The position numbers and the translations under genes are program-made. DNA of 41,631 nucleotides from Pseudomonadota bacterium. GTDB taxonomy: Bacteria; Pseudomonadota; Gammaproteobacteria; Burkholderiales; Burkholderiaceae_D. Positions within the stretch are counted from its first letter, which is position 1, and every line of letters starts with the position of its first letter. The notes under the pieces were generated by a model. That model was not told where the DNA came from and made no database searches. It saw only the letters and a list, made by a program, of their open reading frames with translations. Below, piece after piece: positions 32,837 to 40,591 of the stretch. The DNA is taken from the NCBI GenBank assembly GCA_023422955.1, contig JAFAGG010000078.1:1-41631 (forward strand), in the 5' to 3' direction.

Positions 32837-33967
32837 CTAGCGAATGAACTTTCCGCTTTTGCCTATCATGGTCAGTTCCACGAATTCGCTGCCGGTATGA
32901 TCCGTGGGGCCGAAGGAAACAACGAAACCGCCAAAGTCCAGGTTCTTGATCGACTCCAGCGCTTTGACGAATTTCTCGCGGGTGAGGTCGCGTCCGGCTC
33001 TTTTCAGGCCTTCCGCCAGCACTTTTGCATTCAGGTAACCCTCCATCGAGGCATAGGAAACCGTGGCATTGGTTTCCTTGACGGCTCTCAGGAACTCCTG
33101 CCCCAGTACAGTGGAATTCGATTGGGCGGGGGTGACTTGCGACACGATCACGCCTACGCCGTCCGCACCCAGGTCATTGATGAAAAATTCCGAAGAGTTG
33201 TTCGACAAGGTGATGAGCTGCATCGCGCCGCCTTGCTTGCGGATGGCCTTGATCACGCCTACCGTGTTTTTCGAGGAACTAAGGATGATCAGCGCCCGCG
33301 GATCTTGCTTGATCACCTCTGCTGCCGCCGCATCGTTGTCAGGGTCGACGCGTGCGAACGTGCTGATGGAAACGGGCGTCAGCCCGGCATCCGACATGGC
33401 TTGCTGAAACCCTGCCAGGCCATCGCGGCCGAAGGCATCGTCCACGTGCAGCAGGCTGATGTGCTTGAGTCCGGTCAGCGTCAGGTGGCGGATGATGGCC
33501 TGGATCTCGACATGGTAGTTGGCGCGTACATTGAACAGCCAGGGATGCAGCGGCGTATGGAAAACGGTTGCGCCGGTTGCCGGTGCGAGCAGCGGCATCT
33601 TGTTTTCAGTCAGCAGCGGCAGCAAGCCCTGATTGTGCGGCGTGCCCCGGCCCTGGAACAGGGAAAACACACGTTCGCGCTTGATCAGATTTTCCGCATT
33701 GGCCTTGGTCAGCGCAGGATCGAACTTGTCGTCCAGAGTAACGAGTTCAATTTTCCGGCCATGGATGCCGCCCTGCTTGTTCAGCATGTGGAAGTAGGCC
33801 TGCGCGCCGCCGTTCATTTCATTGACCGGGGCCGCAACGGTTCCCGTCACGCCCGCAGTCTGACCGATACGAATCGTCGTATCCGTTACGCCATCTTGCG
33901 CATGCGCCTGCCCGAATAAACCGAGTAGAGCGATGACGCTCCCCAGCAGATAGTTTTTGATTGCCAT
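32837..33967 (-). CDS. Branched-chain-amino-acid-type ABC substrate-binding protein (LivK-like), orphan
   Basis: 376 residues. The first 23 (LLGSVIALLGLFGQAHAQ) are a signal peptide with cleavage after AHA. The mature protein has the Peripla_BP_6 fold: DTTIRIGQTAGVTGTVAAPV, YFHMLNKQGGIHGRKIELVT, ALTKANAENLIKRERVFSLF and ISLLHVDDAFGRDGLAGFQQ. These proteins capture amino acids, amides or aromatic acids in the periplasm for an ABC importer or for sensing. No permease or ATPase gene lies near, so it is an orphan. GGGGAGA gives a strong ribosome binding site. An inverted repeat around a CATAAT box lies 40-64 bp upstream. Confidence 0.92.
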   Translation of the reverse strand: MAIKNYLLGSVIALLGLFGQAHAQDGVTDTTIRIGQTAGVTGTVAAPVNEMNGGAQAYFHMLNKQGGIHGRKIELVTLDDKFDPALTKANAENLIKRERVFSLFQGRGTPHNQGLLPLLTENKMPLLAPATGATVFHTPLHPWLFNVRANYHVEIQAIIRHLTLTGLKHISLLHVDDAFGRDGLAGFQQAMSDAGLTPVSISTFARVDPDNDAAAAEVIKQDPRALIILSSSKNTVGVIKAIRKQGGAMQLITLSNNSSEFFINDLGADGVGVIVSQVTPAQSNSTVLGQEFLRAVKETNATVSYASMEGYLNAKVLAEGLKRAGRDLTREKFVKALESIKNLDFGGFVVSFGPTDHTGSEFVELTMIGKSGKFIR

Positions 33968-34307
33968 GTCTGTCTCCCCGAATAGGCTTCTCTATTGATT
34001 TTTTGGAAGGCCTATTATGCTCACTGGCCTTTAAGCTTTGATTCTTATAGGAATTTAGGACAATATTTCTGCTGCAACAAGGCTTTAGGCAGGCTTGTCG
34101 TCGTATATGCCACACTTTTCCCAGCAGCTTTTCAAGCAGGAAGACGAACGCGGCAGAACTTGTTTTTCATGCATCATGTCGTTCGATGCAGCAAACGATG
34201 TCGGCGGGCGAAGGCGGAATAAGCAGGCGCTAGGCGAGCAAGGCAAAGCGCAGGCCGCGATGGTTTCCCTTGCGCCTAGGGAAGGGCGGCGGCATCTGGT
34301 GTGTTCG
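33968..34307. other. Intergenic region upstream of the binding-protein gene
   Basis: About 340 bp without a credible gene. It holds the inverted repeat AAGGCC (34007-34012) / GGCCTT (34026-34031), with a minus-strand CATAAT hexamer (34014-34019) in the spacer. This looks like a -10 box between operator arms for the binding-protein gene. No matching -35 was found. The remainder, 34060-34307, shows nothing I can name. Confidence 0.4.
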
Positions 34308-37022
34308 TCACACGCTCAGATTTTCTACAGGAGCAGAAGCCGACGGCAGCAAAAATCGCTTGATGATCATTTCCGCCATCCTGTTTGCCGTCACCGCTTC
34401 GGAAATGATGAAGCCCTGAATCTCATCGCAATGCATGGACTGCAGCACCTGAAACTCTTCCATGGTTTCGACGCCTTCGGCAACCACGTCCATGTCGAGC
34501 GCATCGGCCATGGTGCCGATGGCGCGGAAGAGTTGAATGCCTTCGTTGCCATAGGTCAGGGCCTTGATGAATCCGCGGTCAATTTTCAGCGCATCCACGT
34601 CCAGCCGGTAAAGCTGCGCCATGGAGGAGTAGCCGGTGCCGAAATCATCGATCATCAGCTTGATGCCGTGGCGCCGCAATGTGGAGAGTTCGCTTTCGAC
34701 GATCAGGCTATTGTCGATGACGGCCGATTCCGTCAATTCTGCTTCGATGAACCGGGGCTCAAGCTGGTAACGCGCCAGGGCGGCAATCAGAAAGGCGCTG
34801 ACCGTGCCGGATTTCAGCTGTTTAGGAGAAATGTTGATCGAGACTGGAACGATGTCCAGGCCTTCAGCCTTCCAGGCCGCGATTTGCCGGCAGACTTGTT
34901 CGATGATGGATTCGCCTATCCGGATGATCAAGCCCAGGTCTTCCGCCGTATCGATGAATTCTCCGGGATAGACCAGGCCATGTCCGGGGCGATGCCAGCG
35001 CGCCAGTGCCTCCATGCTGGTAAGTATTCCCGTTGTCGTATCCACGCGCGGCTGGTAGTGCACCACGAACTCATGATTCTCGACGGCCTCTTTTAATGCA
35101 TGTTCTTTGCTCAGCCTGTGCAGCAGCGAATCGGACAGATGGGGCTGATAAAAAGTATAGCGGCCCTTGCCGGCCGCCTTGGCCGCATACATGGCGATGT
35201 CGGCATGCTTCAACAGCGTTTCGCTATCCATCCCGTCCCTGGGATAGATGCTGATGCCTATGGAAGCATTGATGGCATTGCCCATGCCCGTGGCCAGTGA
35301 AAAGGGCTGCTCTATAGTCTGCACGATGGCGCCGGCCACTCGCGCTATATCTTCCTCTGTTTCCACATGTTCAAGAATGACGATGAACTCATCTCCGCCG
35401 AGCCGGGCCACATGATCGCTGGCGCGCACGGCCTGTTTCAGGCGATGCGTGGCCTGGACCAGCAATTCATCGCCCGCATCATGTCCGAGCGTATCGTTCA
35501 CATTCTTGAAGTTGTCGAGATCGATGAAAAGCAGGGCAAGATCTCCTGTTCCATAGGAAGCATGCCTCAATGCATCCGGCAGGAAGCCATGCAGCCAGTT
35601 GCGGTTGGGAAGCCGGGTCAGGGTGTCGGTATTGGCCAGGTCGGCCAGCGCCTGTTCATGCACCTTTTCTTCGGAAATATCCCGGATGGTGACGGCCAGT
35701 CCCAGTTCCGAGCGCACCATGCGTCGGTAGATCCACTTCGCGCGCAATGGACTGCGCGGTGATACCCGGACTTCCTCTTCCACCATGCCGCGCTGATGGG
35801 CTTCCAGAAATAGCGAGAACATGTCTTCGCCCATGGGCGGCGCCAGGCTGCGAATTTTCAGGGCTAGCAATTTCTCGCGCGTGATGCCCAGCAACTCTGC
35901 CGCATGGTTATTGCAGTCTTCGATCTGGAAATCCTTTAGCTTTCCCTGGCGGTCATACAAGGGCTTCAATACATAAAAGCCTTCTTTGGCCGCATCGGTC
36001 GTCAGCCTGTAGGTATTCTGCTTCTTTTCGGCTTGCTGGCTGCGCCTGAACAGAAACGCGGTAAGCAGAGTGCCGGCCAGGGAAAAGGCCATGATCAGTA
36101 TGCCCTGCGCAAGCGTGGTGTGACGCAAGGCATCGGCCTGCGCCCGATACGGCGCCATCGCATCGTCGATCGACAGTCCGGTTACCGCATACAGCGGATA
36201 GTCGCCGACTTTTTTCCATGCAACGAAGCGGGTTTGCTGGTCATAGAATTTATTCTCGGCCTCGATCAGGCTGCCTTCGCGGCTGAAAAAATACGGCGGC
36301 TGAATGTAAAACATGGGCGTATTTTCCGTCTGCACGCCGACCTTGCTGGTCAATACCGATCCGGCGTCGGTACTCAGCGTAATGAAATCGCTTTCGCCGA
36401 TAATCGTGGTTTCCTGAAAGGCCGCCAGGTAGAAGGGATCTGCCGACACCACGGCAACGCCGCCGAAGGAACCGTCGAGCTGATCGAGACGCCGTGAAAA
36501 ATGAATGGGAAGCCTGCCATTGACCAGTTTGCCGAAAGGCGGAGTGCTGATGCGCAAGCCCAGGCAGCAATTGGCCTGGTGCATTTGGAAAAAAGAAAAA
36601 GCGGCGGCGCTGACATGACCGCTGCCTTCCAGCAGCGTGCTTGTAATCAGCGTGCCGGCGCCATCGAAGATGGAGGCATACAGCAGCGGGCTCTGAGGAA
36701 AGAGTCCCAGATCCTTAACCTGTTCCAGGTTGACCGGCGTGTCGGGATTTTCCCATTCATTCTTCATGCGCAAAGTGATCTGGTCGATTTGCTCGACCAT
36801 GATCATCAGTTGCTGCGCATAAGAATTGGTAAGCGACCGCGTCTTGCTGCGAACCAGTTGTTCGCCTTCGTCGATGAGCAGATCGGCCCGGGTGGAAGCG
36901 TCTACCGCGATGAGACTGATGATGAGCAGACCGACTGCCGGCCATATCAGCAGAAAAAACCACTCCCTAACACTGGATAGCGCCTGCAGTAGGGTTTTGC
37001 GAGAGCGGCTTGGGCTGTTCAT
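34308..37022 (-). CDS. Membrane-bound GGDEF-EAL protein with extracytoplasmic sensor and PAS
   Basis: 904 residues. One membrane helix at about 20-42 (FFLLIWPAVGLLIISLIAV), an extracytoplasmic CACHE-like sensor to about 300, a second helix at about 305-330, a PAS domain at about 340-450, a GGDEF domain at about 460-620 and an EAL domain at about 640-890. The cyclase motif GGDEF is intact at 542-546, and the RxxD inhibitory site (RASD) stands five residues before it. The phosphodiesterase motif EAL (671-673) is intact; NISPKQL, ELTES, DDFGTGYSS, KIDRGFI and AEGVET keep the metal and catalytic residues. It could therefore make and break c-di-GMP in response to an external ligand. No Shine-Dalgarno site is evident at the start. 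Confidence 0.93.
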   Translation of the reverse strand: MNSPSRSRKTLLQALSSVREWFFLLIWPAVGLLIISLIAVDASTRADLLIDEGEQLVRSKTRSLTNSYAQQLMIMVEQIDQITLRMKNEWENPDTPVNLEQVKDLGLFPQSPLLYASIFDGAGTLITSTLLEGSGHVSAAAFSFFQMHQANCCLGLRISTPPFGKLVNGRLPIHFSRRLDQLDGSFGGVAVVSADPFYLAAFQETTIIGESDFITLSTDAGSVLTSKVGVQTENTPMFYIQPPYFFSREGSLIEAENKFYDQQTRFVAWKKVGDYPLYAVTGLSIDDAMAPYRAQADALRHTTLAQGILIMAFSLAGTLLTAFLFRRSQQAEKKQNTYRLTTDAAKEGFYVLKPLYDRQGKLKDFQIEDCNNHAAELLGITREKLLALKIRSLAPPMGEDMFSLFLEAHQRGMVEEEVRVSPRSPLRAKWIYRRMVRSELGLAVTIRDISEEKVHEQALADLANTDTLTRLPNRNWLHGFLPDALRHASYGTGDLALLFIDLDNFKNVNDTLGHDAGDELLVQATHRLKQAVRASDHVARLGGDEFIVILEHVETEEDIARVAGAIVQTIEQPFSLATGMGNAINASIGISIYPRDGMDSETLLKHADIAMYAAKAAGKGRYTFYQPHLSDSLLHRLSKEHALKEAVENHEFVVHYQPRVDTTTGILTSMEALARWHRPGHGLVYPGEFIDTAEDLGLIIRIGESIIEQVCRQIAAWKAEGLDIVPVSINISPKQLKSGTVSAFLIAALARYQLEPRFIEAELTESAVIDNSLIVESELSTLRRHGIKLMIDDFGTGYSSMAQLYRLDVDALKIDRGFIKALTYGNEGIQLFRAIGTMADALDMDVVAEGVETMEEFQVLQSMHCDEIQGFIISEAVTANRMAEMIIKRFLLPSASAPVENLSV

Positions 37023-37042
37023 GATGAAACAAATCCATATTG

Positions 37043-37069
37043 CTTATGGAGTAACGCCATAGGCATAAG
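37043..37069. promoter_or_regulatory. Nested inverted repeats upstream of the GGDEF-EAL gene
   Basis: CTTATG (37043-37048) pairs with CATAAG (37064-37069), and overlapping TATGG (37045-37049) pairs with CCATA (37057-37061). The element lies 21-47 bp upstream of the GGDEF-EAL start. An operator is possible but unproven. Confidence 0.3.
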
Positions 37070-37274
37070 TTCCTGCGCTCATCACAGGCACTAGCAGGGG
37101 AGCGATGAGCGAAGATGAATGCATTGCAGGAGGCTCATGCGGCTCTCGTTGGCAGGGAAATATTCAGGCGGGAAGCATCTGGCATTGCAGATGTTTAACA
37201 GCCAAAATTTCCGCAGCCTGCTTTACATGCCTCCTTGGGCGATAGCAATCGGAGCAGGCAGCAAAGGCAGCCTC

Positions 37275-37559
37275 TCAATTCGCTAGCGAACACCTTTCCT
37301 GCATGTGCTTCTCATGCTGCTCCAGCATTTCCTGCGACATCTGTCCATGGTGAGCTTGCATATGCGCCTTTCTTTCTTCGGGCGTCATCTTGCTGTATCT
37401 CTCGCACATCGCCGCTCTATCCATCTTGCCGCCATGGCTGCCCGCATTCGCAGCGGGAGAATGGGCGTGGTGTCCATGGCGGTGTTCATGAGCGCAACCG
37501 GACAAGACGATCGCGGAGACAGTGAAGACGAGGGCAGCGAATAGCGAGGACGATTTCAT
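37275..37559 (-). CDS. His/Met-rich putative lipoprotein
   Basis: 94 residues from ATG 37559 (MKSSSLFAALVFTVSAIVLS), with GGAAG upstream; an earlier in-frame start at 37589 is less likely. The signal peptide ends in a lipobox (LSGC), so the protein should be lipid-anchored in the envelope at that Cys. The mature part starts AHEHRHGHHAHSPAANAGSH and continues with Met- and His-rich helices (HMQAHHGQMSQEMLEQHEKH). The composition suggests metal binding (Cu, Ni or Zn), which is inference; no family recognised. It is monocistronic, between the GGDEF-EAL gene and thyA. Confidence 0.7.
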   Translation of the reverse strand: MKSSSLFAALVFTVSAIVLSGCAHEHRHGHHAHSPAANAGSHGGKMDRAAMCERYSKMTPEERKAHMQAHHGQMSQEMLEQHEKHMQERCSLAN

Positions 37560-37760
37560 GAAGCTTCCGCCAGAGGGGTGAGTCTTCATGCTAAGGAGGG
37601 AAGCTTCAGTCAGATTTGACAGGGCTCAAGAAGGTTCGGGGCGGCGGCATGGATATCGCAGGCGACGCATTGCTTGCTCATTGCTGCTTATTGCAGACGG
37701 CAGAGCCAGAGCCAGAGAGCTACGCCGGCGAATAAAGGAAGGAGAACAGGACGCCGATTA

Positions 37761-38735
37761 TCACACCGCCATCGGTGCAGTCAGCGGTGCATGATGCTGA
37801 TAATTTTCCAGCGCAAAGTCCGTAGGCTCGATTTTCTCTAGCCATTCCGGTTCGTACTTGCCGGTCTTGGCATAGTCGGGAACGCGCTCCGAAATAATCA
37901 GCCTGGGAGCCGGATGGGGTTCGCGCGTCATTTGTTCGTTGAGCATGTCGAGATGGTTCTCGTAAATGTGCGCATCGCCAATGAAATAGGTAAACCAGCG
38001 CGGCGTATAACCGGTCAGCCTGCCAATCAGGTGCAGCAGCGTCGCGGCCTCCGCCAGATTGAAAGGCGCGCCCAGGCCGATGTCATTGCTGCGGATATAC
38101 AGGCACAGCGAAATCTCTTTGGTTGCCGGGTTGGGAATGAATTGGTAGAGCAGGTGACATGCCGGCAACGCAATCGCATCCAGTTCGGCACAATTCCAGC
38201 CGTGGAACAGAATGCGGCGACTGCCCGGATTCTTCATGATGGTATCCAGGCAATCGCGCAATTGATCGACAGCCTTGTACAGCAATACTTTGTCCTTGCC
38301 TTCATCCTTCAGTTGCGAAACCAGCCGGAAACCGCGAGCTTGCGCATCGTCTATCTGCGCGCTATTGGCAGCGTCGAGCAGCTTGTAAGCCGGCCACTGA
38401 CGCCATTGCACGCCGTACACCGCGCCAAGGTCGTCTTCGCCTTGACGATAGGGGTTGGCCAGCCACTCCGCATTTTCATTGGCATTCTGGTCCCACACCT
38501 TGCAACCCAGCGCGCGGAAGTCGGCTGCGCTGCGCGACGCACGCAGGAAGCCGCACAGTTCGCCCACCACCGACTTGAAGGCAAGGCGCTTGGTGGTCAC
38601 GGCGGGAAACCCCTCCTTCTGCAAATCGAAACGCATCATCGCACCCGGTATGCTGATGGTGCGGATGCCGGTGCGGTTATCTTGCCAGCTGCCGGTATCG
38701 AGTATGGTGCGCACGAGGTCGAGATATTGTTTCAT
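37761..38735 (-). CDS. thyA: Thymidylate synthase
   Basis: 324 residues, longer than E. coli ThyA (264) and of the long-insert type with a segment around residues 85-150 (QGEDDLGAVYGVQWRQWPAY, SQLKDEGKDKVLLYKAVDQL). Catalytic Cys193 lies in ALPACHLLYQF; other signatures are RRILFHGWNCAELDAIALPA and IRSNDIGLGAPFNLAEAATL. It converts dUMP and methylene-THF to dTMP and dihydrofolate in the cytosol, upstream of DHFR in the folate cycle. The start at 38735 has a modest ribosome binding site. The ABC exporter gene ends 54 bp upstream, on the same strand. Confidence 0.97.
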   Translation of the reverse strand: MKQYLDLVRTILDTGSWQDNRTGIRTISIPGAMMRFDLQKEGFPAVTTKRLAFKSVVGELCGFLRASRSAADFRALGCKVWDQNANENAEWLANPYRQGEDDLGAVYGVQWRQWPAYKLLDAANSAQIDDAQARGFRLVSQLKDEGKDKVLLYKAVDQLRDCLDTIMKNPGSRRILFHGWNCAELDAIALPACHLLYQFIPNPATKEISLCLYIRSNDIGLGAPFNLAEAATLLHLIGRLTGYTPRWFTYFIGDAHIYENHLDMLNEQMTREPHPAPRLIISERVPDYAKTGKYEPEWLEKIEPTDFALENYQHHAPLTAPMAV

Positions 38736-38789
38736 TGCAGTCTCAGGGGAATTCGGTGGGGAGAGAGGCGTCCGTAAGGACGCGCTATT

Positions 38790-40577
38790 TTAGCCTACTT
38801 GCCCGAATTGCAGCGCTGCCAGGCTGGCATACAAGCCGCCCTGCGCGACCAGCGATGCGTGAGTGCCCGCTTCCACGATGCGGCCATGCTCCATCACGAT
38901 GATGCGATCCGCGCGCTGCACGGTGGCTAATCTGTGCGCAATCACCAGCGTGGTCCGGTCCACCATCGCCGCTTCCAGCGCCTGCTGCACCAGCCGCTCG
39001 GATTCCGCATCCAGCGCGCTGGTCGCTTCGTCGAGCAGCAGCAGCGGCGGATTCTTCAGCAAGGCGCGCGCAATCGCGATGCGCTGGCGCTGGCCGCCGG
39101 ACAGGCGCACGCCACGCTCACCCAGGAAGGTCTGGTAGCTCTGCGGCAGGCGTTCTATGAATTCATGCGCCGCCGCCATCTTCGCCGCGCGCATCACTTC
39201 CTCATCGCTGGCATCCAGCCTGCCATAGCGGATATTGCTCATCGCATCGGCGGAAAAAATCAGCGTGTCCTGCGGCACGATGCCGATGCGGGTACGCAGG
39301 TCGGGCAGGGCCAGCTCGCGGATATCTACGCCATCCAGAAAAATCTTTCCCTGCTGCGGATCGTAGAAGCGCAGCAGCAACTGGAACAGCGTGGTCTTGC
39401 CGGCGCCGGACGGACCGACGATGGCGACCGTTTCACCCGAGCCGACTTCCAGCGACAGTGCATCAACCGAGTTGGCCTGCGGGCGGGAAGGATAGTGAAA
39501 GCTCACCTCCTTCATGGAAAGCGTCGCGCCGTTGCCGCTGCAGGGCGGCAGCGCGGTGGGCAGCGCAGGCGACATGACGGGTGATTGTTCCGACAACAGT
39601 TCCAGCAATCTTTCCAGCGCGCCGGCCGCTCTTTGCGCATCGCCGAACACTTCCGACAGCGCGCCGATCGCGCCCGCCACGATCACTGCATACAAAATGA
39701 ACTGGCCCAGTTCGCCCACCGTCATGCTGCCTTCCAGCACCGCCTGCGTACCCAGCCACAATACGAACACGATCGCGCCGAATACCAGCACGATGGCGAG
39801 CAAGGTCAGCAGTGCTCGTGCCTGTATGCGTTTCAGCGCCGTATGAAAGGCGCCTTGCACTGCATCGGAATAACGCTTGGCTTCATACCCTTCGCGTGCG
39901 AACGCTTGCACGGTCGGCATGGCGTTCAGGATTTCGCCGGCCAGCGCCGAAGTGTCGGCAATGCGGTCCTGCGAGGCACGGGATAATTTACGCACGCGGC
40001 GGCCGAACCAGACGATGGGCAAGACCACGAACAGCAGCGTCAGCAGGATCAGCGACGACAGCTGCACGCTGGTCACGAACAGCATCGCCAGTCCACCCAC
40101 GAACAGAAAAATATTGCGCAGCGCGAGCGAGATGCTGGTGCCCACTACCGTCTGGATCAGCGTGGTGTCGGTGGTGAGGCGCGACAGCACTTCGCCGGTG
40201 CGGGTGGTTTCGAAGAATTGCGGACTTTGCGTCACTACGTGTGCATAGACTGCATCGCGCAGGTCGGCGGTCACGCGCTCGCCCAGCCACGACACCATGT
40301 AGAAACGTGCCGCCGTTGCGATGCCGAGCACCGTGGCGACGCCGAACAGCGCCACGAAATAGCCATTGATCTGGTCGGGATGCATCGCCGCTTCACTGCC
40401 GAATCCCATGTCCAGCAATTGCCGGAAGGCGTAGGGAATTGCCAGCGTGGCTGATGCAGCGATCAGCAGCGCGATGCCGGCCAGTGCGAACTGCCGCTTG
40501 TAAGGCGCCATGAAAGGCAGCAGTTTGGTGAGCGTGGCAAGGCTGCCTTTGGATATTTCCCGTCTTCTGTCGTTCAT
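38790..40577 (-). CDS. MsbA-like ABC exporter (fused permease and ATPase)
   Basis: 595 residues from ATG 40577; a TTG at 40595 overlaps the stop of the upstream gene (TTGA) and is also possible, but neither has a strong ribosome binding site. The N-terminal half has six membrane helices (LAGIALLIAASATLAIPYAF and following) with the coupling region YMVSWLGERVTADLRDAVYA. The C-terminal half has Walker A GPSGAGKTTL, signature LSGGQRQRIAIARAL, Walker B LLLLDEATSALD and the H-loop VIAHRLATV. It is a half-transporter that dimerises; the exported lipid, drug or peptide is unknown. The coupled AttH-like gene upstream might point to a lipid-like substrate. Confidence 0.9.
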   Translation of the reverse strand: MNDRRREISKGSLATLTKLLPFMAPYKRQFALAGIALLIAASATLAIPYAFRQLLDMGFGSEAAMHPDQINGYFVALFGVATVLGIATAARFYMVSWLGERVTADLRDAVYAHVVTQSPQFFETTRTGEVLSRLTTDTTLIQTVVGTSISLALRNIFLFVGGLAMLFVTSVQLSSLILLTLLFVVLPIVWFGRRVRKLSRASQDRIADTSALAGEILNAMPTVQAFAREGYEAKRYSDAVQGAFHTALKRIQARALLTLLAIVLVFGAIVFVLWLGTQAVLEGSMTVGELGQFILYAVIVAGAIGALSEVFGDAQRAAGALERLLELLSEQSPVMSPALPTALPPCSGNGATLSMKEVSFHYPSRPQANSVDALSLEVGSGETVAIVGPSGAGKTTLFQLLLRFYDPQQGKIFLDGVDIRELALPDLRTRIGIVPQDTLIFSADAMSNIRYGRLDASDEEVMRAAKMAAAHEFIERLPQSYQTFLGERGVRLSGGQRQRIAIARALLKNPPLLLLDEATSALDAESERLVQQALEAAMVDRTTLVIAHRLATVQRADRIIVMEHGRIVEAGTHASLVAQGGLYASLAALQFGQVG

Positions 40578-40591
40578 TGTTTCTTGTGCAT

